Part shown: positions 57,267 to 64,000 of the stretch, one piece after another
How positions within the stretch are numbered: the first letter of the stretch is position 1
Layout: the number at the start of each line of letters is the position of its first letter
From: Chlorobium sp.
GTDB taxonomy: Bacteria > Bacteroidota > Chlorobiia > Chlorobiales > Chlorobiaceae
Assembly (NCBI RefSeq): GCF_021740465.1
Contig: NZ_JAIOZR010000005.1
Coordinates: forward strand, 1 to 64,000
Direction: 5' to 3'
DNA length: 64,000 nucleotides
The notes under the pieces: model-generated
What the model saw: the letters and a program-made list of their open reading frames with translations, nothing else
What the model was told of the DNA's origin: nothing
Databases searched by the model: none
Made by a program: the position numbers and the translations under genes

Positions 57267-58442
57267 CTATCCTATTCCGTATGCCTTGATCTTGCGGTAG
57301 AGCGTTCGTTCGTTGATGCCGAGCACTCTGGCGGTCTGTCGCCTGTTGCCATGCTGCTGCTGCAGGGTTTCGAGAATGGTTTTTTTCTCGATCTCCTCAA
57401 GCGAGGGGGATGTTCCTGTTTCGGATGCCTGTTCTCTTTGAGGAGTCGCAACGCTTCCGTTTTCGTCCGGCTCAGGCGTTGAGGCGGTTTGTGCCACGGG
57501 GGGAGGCAACAGAAGCGCAGGTTGCTGGGTGCGGTTATGCAGCAGCATCTGCAGGAGATGGCGGATTTCGCTCATTTCCTGACGGAGCTGGATAATGCTG
57601 CTGTAGATCAGGTTCAACTCCTGTTTTTCAGATTGTGATGGATCGTGCACAAGTCCTTTATGGCGGCTGCGCTGCAAGAGATGCTTTTCAAGAATCTCCG
57701 GCGTTATTTTTTTCCCTTTCTCCAGAACGAGCAGCGAGTCGATCAGGTTGCGCAGTTCCCTGATGTTGCCGGGCCAGGGGTAGCGCAGCATGACCTCGAC
57801 GGCTTCCGGGTCGAACCCTTCGAAAGTGATGCCGTGTTGCCGTTCGGATTCGCGCACGAAATGTTCGGTGAGCAGGAGAATGTCGCGACCTCTTTCCCTG
57901 AGAGGAGGGAGCTGCAGTTCAACGCTTCGGAGCCGGTAGTAGAGATCTTCGCGGAAATTGTTTTCCGCGACCTGCTGGTAGAGGTTTTTGTTGGTAGCGG
58001 CGATGACGCGGGCATCCGAATAGATGGTTTCCGATGAACCGACCCGCTGGAACTCTCCGCTTTCAAGTACACGGAGAAACTTTACCTGTGTTTCCGGCGG
58101 CATTTCCCCGATTTCGTCAAGAAAGATGGTGCCCTGGTCTGCACTTTCAAAATACCCTTTTCGGGCCTGGATCGCTCCGGTGAAGGAGCCTTTTTCATGC
58201 CCGAAAAGCTCCGACTCCAGAAGGCCGGAGGGTATGGCTCCGCAATTGACAGGAATGAAGTTTTTTGCCCGTCTCCGGCTGTGCTCGTGGATGAACCGGG
58301 CAAGCACCTCCTTGCCCGATCCGGTCTCTCCGGAAATGAGGACGGTAATATCTGTTTCCGCCACCTGCGAGGCCAGCTCCCTGAGGCGGGTTATCAGGGT
58401 GGAGTTGCCGATCAGGTCGCGCTGTTCTCTTGCGGCTTTCAT
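57267..58442 (-). CDS. Sigma-54-dependent activator without receiver domain
   Basis: 391 residues. The AAA+ domain begins at once: Walker [16 protein letters not shown] (about 39-53), [19 protein letters not shown] with the sigma-54 contact loop as GSFTGA (Ser for the usual Ala), Walker [12 protein letters not shown], and [13 protein letters not shown]. After a Pro/Gln-rich linker a Fis-type helix-turn-helix [20 protein letters not shown] ends the protein. No phosphorylation or ligand domain precedes the ATPase, as in PspF, so control must come from a partner or its level. 26 bp downstream of the SPOR gene. Confidence 0.93.
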   Translation of the reverse strand: MKAAREQRDLIGNSTLITRLRELASQVAETDITVLISGETGSGKEVLARFIHEHSRRRAKNFIPVNCGAIPSGLLESELFGHEKGSFTGAIQARKGYFESADQGTIFLDEIGEMPPETQVKFLRVLESGEFQRVGSSETIYSDARVIAATNKNLYQQVAENNFREDLYYRLRSVELQLPPLRERGRDILLLTEHFVRESERQHGITFEGFDPEAVEVMLRYPWPGNIRELRNLIDSLLVLEKGKKITPEILEKHLLQRSRHKGLVHDPSQSEKQELNLIYSSIIQLRQEMSEIRHLLQMLLHNRTQQPALLLPPPVAQTASTPEPDENGSVATPQREQASETGTSPSLEEIEKKTILETLQQQHGNRRQTARVLGINERTLYRKIKAYGIG

Positions 58443-58468
58443 GAAAACGCAGTTCTTTGAGTGACCGC

Positions 58469-59155
58469 TTACCGCAGAGGTACGGCAACCGAGGTGAAGG
58501 GAATCGAGCTTCCGGCAATTTTCGCCTCCTTTTCTGTCCGCCAGCTTTTCTGCAGACGTACCTTGTGCAGACCTCCCTGCTGAATGATCGATACCGAACC
58601 GTATGCTGAAAGTTCCGATACCAGATTTTCAGCATTTGCCCGGTTGCTGAAGCTGCCGAACTGGAGGGTGTAGAGGCCGGTTTCGGAAACAGGTGTTGCC
58701 GGAGGGGTCGCTATGATTTTCTGCTGAACCGGTTTCTCTTTTACCGGGACTGTCGCTGCGGGTTTGCCGGCATCCGGAGGCGGCGCCATCGGCGGGACGC
58801 TTTCGGGAAAGGCAAGCGGCCCGCTAAGGACGAACTGGAACGCGGAGAGCCGGGTTCTGCTGAGTTCGTCGAGCGAAGGATCGGGATACTCGGCAAGCTG
58901 CTTCCGGTAAAGGTATGCGGCCTGGGGGCCGTCTTCCGAAAGCAGTGCGTCCACAACGAGTTTTTCGGAAGGGATGGAGATGTTCTTTCGGATATTTTCT
59001 AACAAATAAACCTTATCTTCACTCACATATTGCAGAATCTGGGGAGTGTAGGATGTCGGTGCTGCATAAAGCCTCGGGTTCGACAGGCAGAACACTGCCG
59101 GCAGTACGATGATGAGTTTCCTGGTGAGCTTGCGAAAAGAGAGCATCGTTTCCAT
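58469..59155 (-). CDS. SPOR-domain protein with signal peptide
   Basis: 228 residues from the Met at 59155; a Met 3 codons later is also possible. A basic start (FRKLTRK) and a hydrophobic core ([11 protein letters not shown]) form a signal peptide. A Pro-rich linker (about 120-160) leads to a C-terminal SPOR domain ([37 protein letters not shown]), which binds septal peptidoglycan stripped of peptides. It is the first gene of a pair with the sigma-54 activator, which may link that regulator to the envelope. Confidence 0.85.
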   Translation of the reverse strand: METMLSFRKLTRKLIIVLPAVFCLSNPRLYAAPTSYTPQILQYVSEDKVYLLENIRKNISIPSEKLVVDALLSEDGPQAAYLYRKQLAEYPDPSLDELSRTRLSAFQFVLSGPLAFPESVPPMAPPPDAGKPAATVPVKEKPVQQKIIATPPATPVSETGLYTLQFGSFSNRANAENLVSELSAYGSVSIIQQGGLHKVRLQKSWRTEKEAKIAGSSIPFTSVAVPLR

Positions 59156-59260
59156 GCTGGAATAGTTGCAGTAGGGGAGATGGCCATGCCTCCCGGTAAC
59201 ACGGTTTATAAGAGCCAATATGACAAATATTTTATTTTTTCCTTCAAATCATACTTCGCT

Positions 59261-60127
59261 ATGCTCCCTTTTTCGGTGAAATCATTCGCTAAAATCAATC
59301 TCGGTCTCCTGATCACCTCCAGAAGAGCCGACGGGTACCATACGCTTGAAACGCTTTTTGCTCCGATCGACTGGTACGACACCATTACGTTTTCGGAGTC
59401 CGCCACGCTCTCGATGCGCTGTACCGATCCTCTTCTTCCCGTAGACGAGAGCAATCTCTGCATGAGGGCGGCCAAAGCCCTCCGGGAATCGGCAGGGATC
59501 AGCGCGGGCGTTTCCATTACCCTCGACAAGCGGATCCCTTTCGGTGCCGGTCTTGGCGGCGGCAGCAGTGATGCGGCAACCGTGCTCAGAACGCTCAACG
59601 AGCTCTGGAACGCCTGTGCTTCCCCTTCCGACCTGCACTCCCTGGCCGTAGGTCTCGGCGCAGACGTGCCCTACTTTCTTGAAATGAAGGGTCTTGCGTT
59701 TGCACGGGGGATCGGTGACGAACTTGAAGATCTTTGCCTGACTCTCCCGTTCCATATTGTTACGGTTTTTCCCGAGGAACACATCTCCACGGTATGGGCT
59801 TACAAGCATTTCTATGCGAGATTCGATCGAAGCGTGCCGGATCTGAAGCTTCTTGTCCGAAGGCTTTGCACCGCCGGGGAGCGTTCCGGGCTCGGAGCTT
59901 TTGAAAACGATTTCCAACCGGCGGTATTCGACCACTATCCTTTGGTTAAAAAGGTCAAGCAGGATCTTCTCGATCAGGGTGGCTTTTTTGCTTCGCTTTC
60001 GGGAAGCGGTTCGGCGGTGTTCGGCTTTTTTGACCGCCGGGAGGAGGCGGCGGCGGCCGCAGCCATGATGCAGCGTCAGAACTATCGGGTCAGCCTTACC
60101 GGGCCAGGCTTTTCCATGGAACGGTAA
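59261..60127 (+). CDS. ispE: 4-diphosphocytidyl-2-C-methyl-D-erythritol kinase
   Basis: 288 residues from ATG 59261, which opens SVKSFAKINLGLLITSRRAD with the conserved Lys and Asn. PFGAGLGGGSSDAATVL is the GHMP-kinase ATP loop and SLSGSGSAVFGFF the third motif. It phosphorylates CDP-methylerythritol in the MEP pathway, three steps after dxs. The frame is open upstream to 59030, but overlaps the divergent SPOR gene and is not conserved. Confidence 0.95.
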   Translation: MLPFSVKSFAKINLGLLITSRRADGYHTLETLFAPIDWYDTITFSESATLSMRCTDPLLPVDESNLCMRAAKALRESAGISAGVSITLDKRIPFGAGLGGGSSDAATVLRTLNELWNACASPSDLHSLAVGLGADVPYFLEMKGLAFARGIGDELEDLCLTLPFHIVTVFPEEHISTVWAYKHFYARFDRSVPDLKLLVRRLCTAGERSGLGAFENDFQPAVFDHYPLVKKVKQDLLDQGGFFASLSGSGSAVFGFFDRREEAAAAAAMMQRQNYRVSLTGPGFSMER

Positions 60128-60143
60128 GACTTCGGGGGCCACT

Positions 60144-61004
60144 TCAGTCAGGCCTGCTCTTTTTTACGATATGTCGAAGTTCCGAAGCGAAGAGCCGCAG
60201 ATCTTCGTCGAGAAAGTGCGATGAGTGCAGGCGTGTCCGTTTCACCTCCGTAAAATCCAGCGCGACATCGAGAAACTTCTCCCTGAAGAGAGGAGCCTCG
60301 GCAATCAGCTTTCCGTCAGGCCCGGTGAGCGAAGAGTTGCCCCAGTACGTGAAACTGTCCTCGTTTCCGGTACGGTTTACGCAGGCCACATAGGTGCTGA
60401 ACAGAAATGCATAGGTGCCTGCAATGGTCTCCCATTGCGATACGATTGCCGGTTTGCCGCTGCCGGGCGACATGCGCAGCGGGCTTGACATCAGCGCTAC
60501 AAGCATTTTCGCTCCCTGCTGGGCAAGCAGGTAGGGAACCGATACATGCCAGAAATCCTCACAGATGGCCACGCCTATTCTTCCCAGACGTTTTGAGTCC
60601 ACCGCCCGGATATGCTGGCCGGCGGAAAAATATCGGAGCTCCTCGAACATGCCGTATGTCGGCAGGTAGATCTTTCGGTGGATGCTTTCTCCCCGGCCGT
60701 CCTCAAACATGAAAGCTGAATTATACACCCCGTAATCATTGCTGAGTTCGATGCCTCCACAGATGATGCAAATCTTCCTGCTCAGTTCCCGCAGCGGGTC
60801 GAGCCGTGCATCTTCTATGTGCATGGCGATGTCCTGTGCAGCATCCTGTACATTGTAGCCTGTCAGCGACAGCTCCGGGAAGGCCACGGCATCGGCGCCG
60901 TCCCTTATGGCGTTCTCGATGACCAGGCAGTGCCGTTCCAGATTTTCGTTGAAATTGGCAAGTACGCTTCCGGTTTGAGCTATTCTCATGGTTGCATGCA
61001 GCAT
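60144..61004 (-). CDS. Nitrilase-superfamily amidohydrolase
   Basis: 286 residues, from MLHATMRIAQTGS or the internal Met at residue 6. The triad is Glu in FPELSLTGYNVQD, Lys in RKIYLPTYGMFEE and Cys in AICEDFWH. LTGYNVQDAAQ and the CEDFWH context resemble the glutaminase part of glutamine-dependent NAD synthetase, but the synthetase domain is absent, so it is a stand-alone amidase of unknown substrate. It follows the purine permease by only 13 bp on the same strand, which hints at a nitrogenous substrate. Confidence 0.8.
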   Translation of the reverse strand: MLHATMRIAQTGSVLANFNENLERHCLVIENAIRDGADAVAFPELSLTGYNVQDAAQDIAMHIEDARLDPLRELSRKICIICGGIELSNDYGVYNSAFMFEDGRGESIHRKIYLPTYGMFEELRYFSAGQHIRAVDSKRLGRIGVAICEDFWHVSVPYLLAQQGAKMLVALMSSPLRMSPGSGKPAIVSQWETIAGTYAFLFSTYVACVNRTGNEDSFTYWGNSSLTGPDGKLIAEAPLFREKFLDVALDFTEVKRTRLHSSHFLDEDLRLFASELRHIVKKSRPD

Positions 61005-61017
61005 CGATTCTCCGGTT

Positions 61018-62319
61018 TCAGTGGTATGGGTAGAAAAAGTAAAAGATCAGCGAAAGCAGGGCCAGAATCCACATTCCGGGATGTACCTCCCTGATTCTTC
61101 CGGTAATGGAGCGAAGCGCAGTAAAGGCGATAAATCCGGCCGTGATGCCTACCCCGATATTGTAGGTGAAGATAATGAGCACGATGGTCAGAAATGCAGG
61201 AAACAGCTCACTGTAATCGTTGAAGTCAAGTCGGGTGACAGACTGCAACATGAACATGCCGACAGTCACCAGTGCCGGCCCGTATGCGTAGGGGGGCACG
61301 ATAGTCAAAAGCGGCGAGAAAAACAGCGCCATCAGGAACAGTCCGGCTACGACCAGAGCCGTAAAGCCGGTTTTTCCTCCCTGTTCGATGCCGGCGGCGG
61401 ATTCTATGTAGATTCCTGCCGTTGTTGTTCCCAGAAGCGAAGCCGCAACGGTCGACAGCGCGTCAACGAGCATGGGCTTTTCGATTTCAGGAAGGTTATC
61501 CTCGCCGTCGAGCAGGCCCGCCCTCGACGAGAGCCCGAAAAGCGTGCCCATGGTATCGACAAAATCCATCACCAGCGTTGTGGCTATAACGCCCGCAAAT
61601 CCCCAGGTCAATGCTCCGGGGACATCGATATTCATGAAGATTGGAGCTATCGAAGGGGGCTTGCTGACGATCGCTTCAGGCAGGGGGGAGAGGCCGAGCA
61701 TGAGGAACACCGATGTGATGAGGGCTATGCCGATAAGAATTGCGCCGGTTATTCGCTGCACGAGGAGCATCACCATGACGAGGAGCCCGCCCATGCTGAT
61801 GAGCACTTCGGGTTTTGCAATGTTGCCGAGTTTTACCGGTGCACCAGGAACGCCGAGTGCGACGATGCCCATATCGTTAAGGCCGAGGAACGCCAGAAAG
61901 AGGCCGATTCCCACCGAAAAGCTGTGCTTCAGTGAACCAGGTATCGCACCGGCAAGCCACTGACGCATCCCTCCGAGCGTCAGGAGGGTAAAGAGCGCGC
62001 CGCTTATGAAAATGGCCGCCATTGCGGTCTGCCATGAGTAGCCCATGGTCTTCACGACAGTATAGGCGATAAAGGCGTTTTCTCCCATGTACGGAGCGAC
62101 GGCAAACGGTCTCTTTGCATAGACCGCCATCAGAAAGGTTCCGAAAACCGCCGTCAGGATGGTTGCCGTCATCGATGCGCCTTTCGGTATTCCCGCCGCG
62201 GCAAGGATTGCCGGGTTGACTATGATGATGTAGGAGAGAGTGAAAAACGTCGTTACTCCTGCAAGAAACTCCTGCCGGTAGCTGGTGCGGTGCGCCTGAA
62301 AATTGAAAAAAGATTGCAT
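61018..62319 (-). CDS. NCS2-family purine permease (AzgA/PbuG type)
   Basis: 433 residues from the Met at 62319; the frame runs 37 codons further without conservation. About twelve membrane segments. GVTTFFTLSYIIIVNPAIL, MGENAFIAYTVVKTMGYSW and FVDTMGTLFGLSSRAGLLD are hallmarks of the AzgA-like branch that imports adenine, guanine or hypoxanthine with protons. The amidohydrolase gene is directly downstream. No purine riboswitch core is visible before it. Confidence 0.9.
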   Translation of the reverse strand: MQSFFNFQAHRTSYRQEFLAGVTTFFTLSYIIIVNPAILAAAGIPKGASMTATILTAVFGTFLMAVYAKRPFAVAPYMGENAFIAYTVVKTMGYSWQTAMAAIFISGALFTLLTLGGMRQWLAGAIPGSLKHSFSVGIGLFLAFLGLNDMGIVALGVPGAPVKLGNIAKPEVLISMGGLLVMVMLLVQRITGAILIGIALITSVFLMLGLSPLPEAIVSKPPSIAPIFMNIDVPGALTWGFAGVIATTLVMDFVDTMGTLFGLSSRAGLLDGEDNLPEIEKPMLVDALSTVAASLLGTTTAGIYIESAAGIEQGGKTGFTALVVAGLFLMALFFSPLLTIVPPYAYGPALVTVGMFMLQSVTRLDFNDYSELFPAFLTIVLIIFTYNIGVGITAGFIAFTALRSITGRIREVHPGMWILALLSLIFYFFYPYH

Positions 62320-62561
62320 GTTTTTTCCGGGGTTGAGGTAACAATCTGATAGAAAACAAGATAAGCATAAAGAGCGAAAACGGGGAACCGTAAACGTGAA
62401 AAGGAATCTCCGATGTAACGGGCAGCTCAAGCCGGAACACCAGGGGAGCTGTTTTATTGCGGCCGTCCGAACTTTTCTGCGAATTTACTTCTCGTTTTCC
62501 GAAACGCTTCCCGCTTCCAGGCCGTTAGCATGAAAGGGAAGCTGTCAGGGTAGACGCTTTA

Positions 62562-62590
62562 TTGTTGTAGGAAAGATGAAAATGTATTAT
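62562..62590 (+). promoter_or_regulatory. Predicted housekeeping promoter of the peroxiredoxin gene
   Basis: TTGTTG and TATTAT are separated by exactly 17 bases. The start would be near 62597, leaving an AT-rich leader of about 57 bases. The rest of the 334-bp gap (62320-62653) shows no gene. Confidence 0.5.
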
Positions 62591-62653
62591 AATGGACAAA
62601 ACAAGTCTTATTTATCTTTTGTTAAACAAAATAAAAAAATAAAGGGGATCGAT

Positions 62654-63244
62654 ATGGGCGTATTAGTTGGCCGAAAGGCACCGGAATTCAATGTGGAAGC
62701 GGTAACCGGGGGTTCACAGTTTGTCGATTCGTGCAAGCTGACGGATTACCTGGGCAAGTATGTTGTACTGTTTTTCTACCCGCTTGATTTTACCTTTGTC
62801 TGTCCGACGGAATTGCACGCATTTCAGGAAAAGCTCGACGAGTTCAGGAAACGGAATGTAGAGGTGATAGGTTGTTCGGTGGATTCGAAATTTTCGCATC
62901 ATGCATGGCTGCGAACCCCGAAAAATCTCGGCGGTATCGAAGGTGTCACCTACACCCTGCTTTCCGATATCAACAAGACGGTTTCACGTGATTACGATGT
63001 GCTTGCCGAAGATGCAGGGGTTTCGCTGCGCGGACTTTTCCTGATTGACCGGGAGGGTGTTGTGCGCCATCAGGTGGTCAACGATCTGGGTCTTGGCAGG
63101 AATGTGGACGAAGTTCTCAGAATGGTCGATGCCCTGCAGTTTACCGAAGAGTTCGGCGAGGTCTGCCCGGCAAACTGGAATAAGGGCGATAAAACCATGA
63201 AGCCGGACGATGCCGGTCTGAAGGCGTTTTTCAGCGAAAAGTAA
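62654..63244 (+). CDS. 2-Cys peroxiredoxin
   Basis: 196 residues from ATG 62654 (MGVLVGRKAPEF), preceded by AAAGGGGA; the frame is open 26 codons upstream in low-complexity sequence. The peroxidatic Cys lies in DFTFVCPTELHAF near residue 52 and the resolving Cys in EVCPANWNKGD near the C-terminus, so it belongs to the typical 2-Cys (AhpC/Prx1) class. It reduces peroxides with thioredoxin or a similar donor, important for an anaerobe exposed to oxygen and light. Confidence 0.95.
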   Translation: MGVLVGRKAPEFNVEAVTGGSQFVDSCKLTDYLGKYVVLFFYPLDFTFVCPTELHAFQEKLDEFRKRNVEVIGCSVDSKFSHHAWLRTPKNLGGIEGVTYTLLSDINKTVSRDYDVLAEDAGVSLRGLFLIDREGVVRHQVVNDLGLGRNVDEVLRMVDALQFTEEFGEVCPANWNKGDKTMKPDDAGLKAFFSEK

Positions 63245-63258
63245 CAACTCACTTCTGT

Positions 63259-63298
63259 AAGCTCCGGCATGCGGCCGATGCGGCGCATGCCGGAGCTT
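63259..63298. terminator. Bidirectional terminator
   Basis: AAGCTCCGGCATGCG and CGCATGCCGGAGCTT form an exact 15-bp stem around a 10-base loop, followed by further T residues. It lies between the peroxiredoxin gene and the convergent proS. Confidence 0.85.
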
Positions 63299-63341
63299 TT
63301 AGGTTTGCAGCAGGGAAGCCCTTCGGGGTGCCTCTCTCTGC

Positions 63342-64000
63342 TCAGTAGGCCTTTGCGAAAACGACTTTTCGCGCCGCCGGCCGGCCGGAATAGATGCAGG
63401 TGCCTGGCTCGTGCATGGCATAGGCTGAAATGTAATCATCCTCTTCGGGAAGAACCCTGATGGTAGCCTTGGTTTCCTCCTTGATTTTTGCCTCGGTTTC
63501 GGCTGTGCCGTCCCAGTGGGCTATGACGAAACCGTTCTCGACAGAATGTTTGAACTCCTCATAGTCGCTGACTTCAACGGTGTGTTCGGCGCGGAACAGG
63601 AGCGCCCTGTCGTAGAGGTTCTGCTGGATGGTGTTGAGGATTTCACTGACTTCGAGCGGCAGGCTGTCGTCGAGGGTCAGTTCGGTTTTTTCAAGTGTGT
63701 CGCGCCTTGCGGCGATGCATTTTTTTTCGGCTATGTCTCTCGGGCCGAGTTCGATCCGCAACGGAATACCCTGCAGTTCGTATTCGGCGAATTTCCATCC
63801 GGGCGAGTTCTGTTCGCTGCTGTCCACGAAAGCCGGTATGCCGTGCTTCTTCAGCGAGCAGGCGATTGCTTCCGCCTGTTCGATCACCGCAGCCTTGTCG
63901 CCCCGGAGAATAGGAATGATCACCACCTGCCGCGAGGCGAGCTTTGGGGGGAGCACAAGTCCCCGGTCGTCGGAATGCGCCATGATCAGTGCGCCGATCA
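63342..64000 (-). CDS. proS: Prolyl-tRNA synthetase, C-terminal part (gene runs off the window)
   Basis: The visible 219 residues contain [20 protein letters not shown] of the catalytic core's end, then the anticodon-binding domain ([51 protein letters not shown]). The C-terminal zinc-like domain ends with [15 protein letters not shown], so it is the eukaryote/archaeal-type ProRS with a C-terminal extension, found also in many Bacteroidota-group bacteria. The 5' part lies beyond position 64000. Confidence 0.93.
   Translation of the reverse strand, partial: IGALIMAHSDDRGLVLPPKLASRQVVIIPILRGDKAAVIEQAEAIACSLKKHGIPAFVDSSEQNSPGWKFAEYELQGIPLRIELGPRDIAEKKCIAARRDTLEKTELTLDDSLPLEVSEILNTIQQNLYDRALLFRAEHTVEVSDYEEFKHSVENGFVIAHWDGTAETEAKIKEETKATIRVLPEEDDYISAYAMHEPGTCIYSGRPAARKVVFAKAY

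Noticed and set aside
62320-62440. Purine riboswitch before the purine permease
   Set aside because: The conserved loop and junction sequences of that class are not present on the coding strand of the permease leader.

Overview
The window reads as chromosomal DNA from a green sulfur bacterium (Chlorobiaceae). The strongest evidence is a complete fmoA gene for the 366-residue Fenna-Matthews-Olson bacteriochlorophyll a protein. It is supported by a CrtU-type aromatic carotenoid ring synthase, a thioredoxin-reductase-like ferredoxin-NADP reductase and two copies of a small RNA that resembles the Chlorobi-1 motif. The species cannot be fixed from this sequence alone.

Layout. Positions 1-1.8 kb hold remnants: the right end of an ISL3-type insertion sequence beside the tail of an outer-membrane protein gene, a UbiA-type prenyltransferase, and a decayed GNAT gene. 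1.8-4.0 kb is an unfamiliar pair: a secreted VWA-like protein and a polytopic membrane protein. 5-24.8 kb is mostly housekeeping: purH, queG, crtU, an mlaEFD lipid-transport operon followed by a class C beta-lactamase-like gene, a PHP phosphoesterase, uppP-rdgB-pdxJ, mutS2, pgsA-pgpA, dxs and yjbQ, then a GH13 glycosidase. A tandem heptamer array sits at 14.4-14.6 kb. corA, a YqhA-family gene and a CIA30-domain gene follow, to 27.3 kb.

27.4-36.1 kb is a type I restriction-modification island with tightly overlapping genes (DUF6602, hsdM, a DUF1016 nuclease, hsdS, an Abi-like gene, hsdR). It lies inside a ypfJ-type zinc metallopeptidase gene: the N-terminal piece of that gene lies just left of hsdR and the degraded C-terminal piece lies just right of the island, in the same orientation. 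36.6-43.2 kb carries hisF, a small Cys-containing protein, the FNR, menA and an agmatine-degradation pair (aguB, aguA) separated by a Ste24-type protease. 43.4-44.0 kb holds two homologous small RNA genes, each with a matching -24/-12 (sigma-54-like) promoter and its own terminator.

44-64 kb returns to core genes: mdh, rpmA/rplU, mutS with a B12-type radical SAM gene, purT with a structured leader, an ABC exporter, a MerR regulator, fmoA, lnt, a receiver-less sigma-54 activator downstream of a SPOR-domain gene, ispE, a nitrilase-family gene, a purine permease, a peroxiredoxin and the 3' part of proS.

The observations most worth following are the paired sigma-54-like small RNAs together with the sigma-54 activator in the same window, and the restriction island whose insertion site is marked by the split ypfJ gene.
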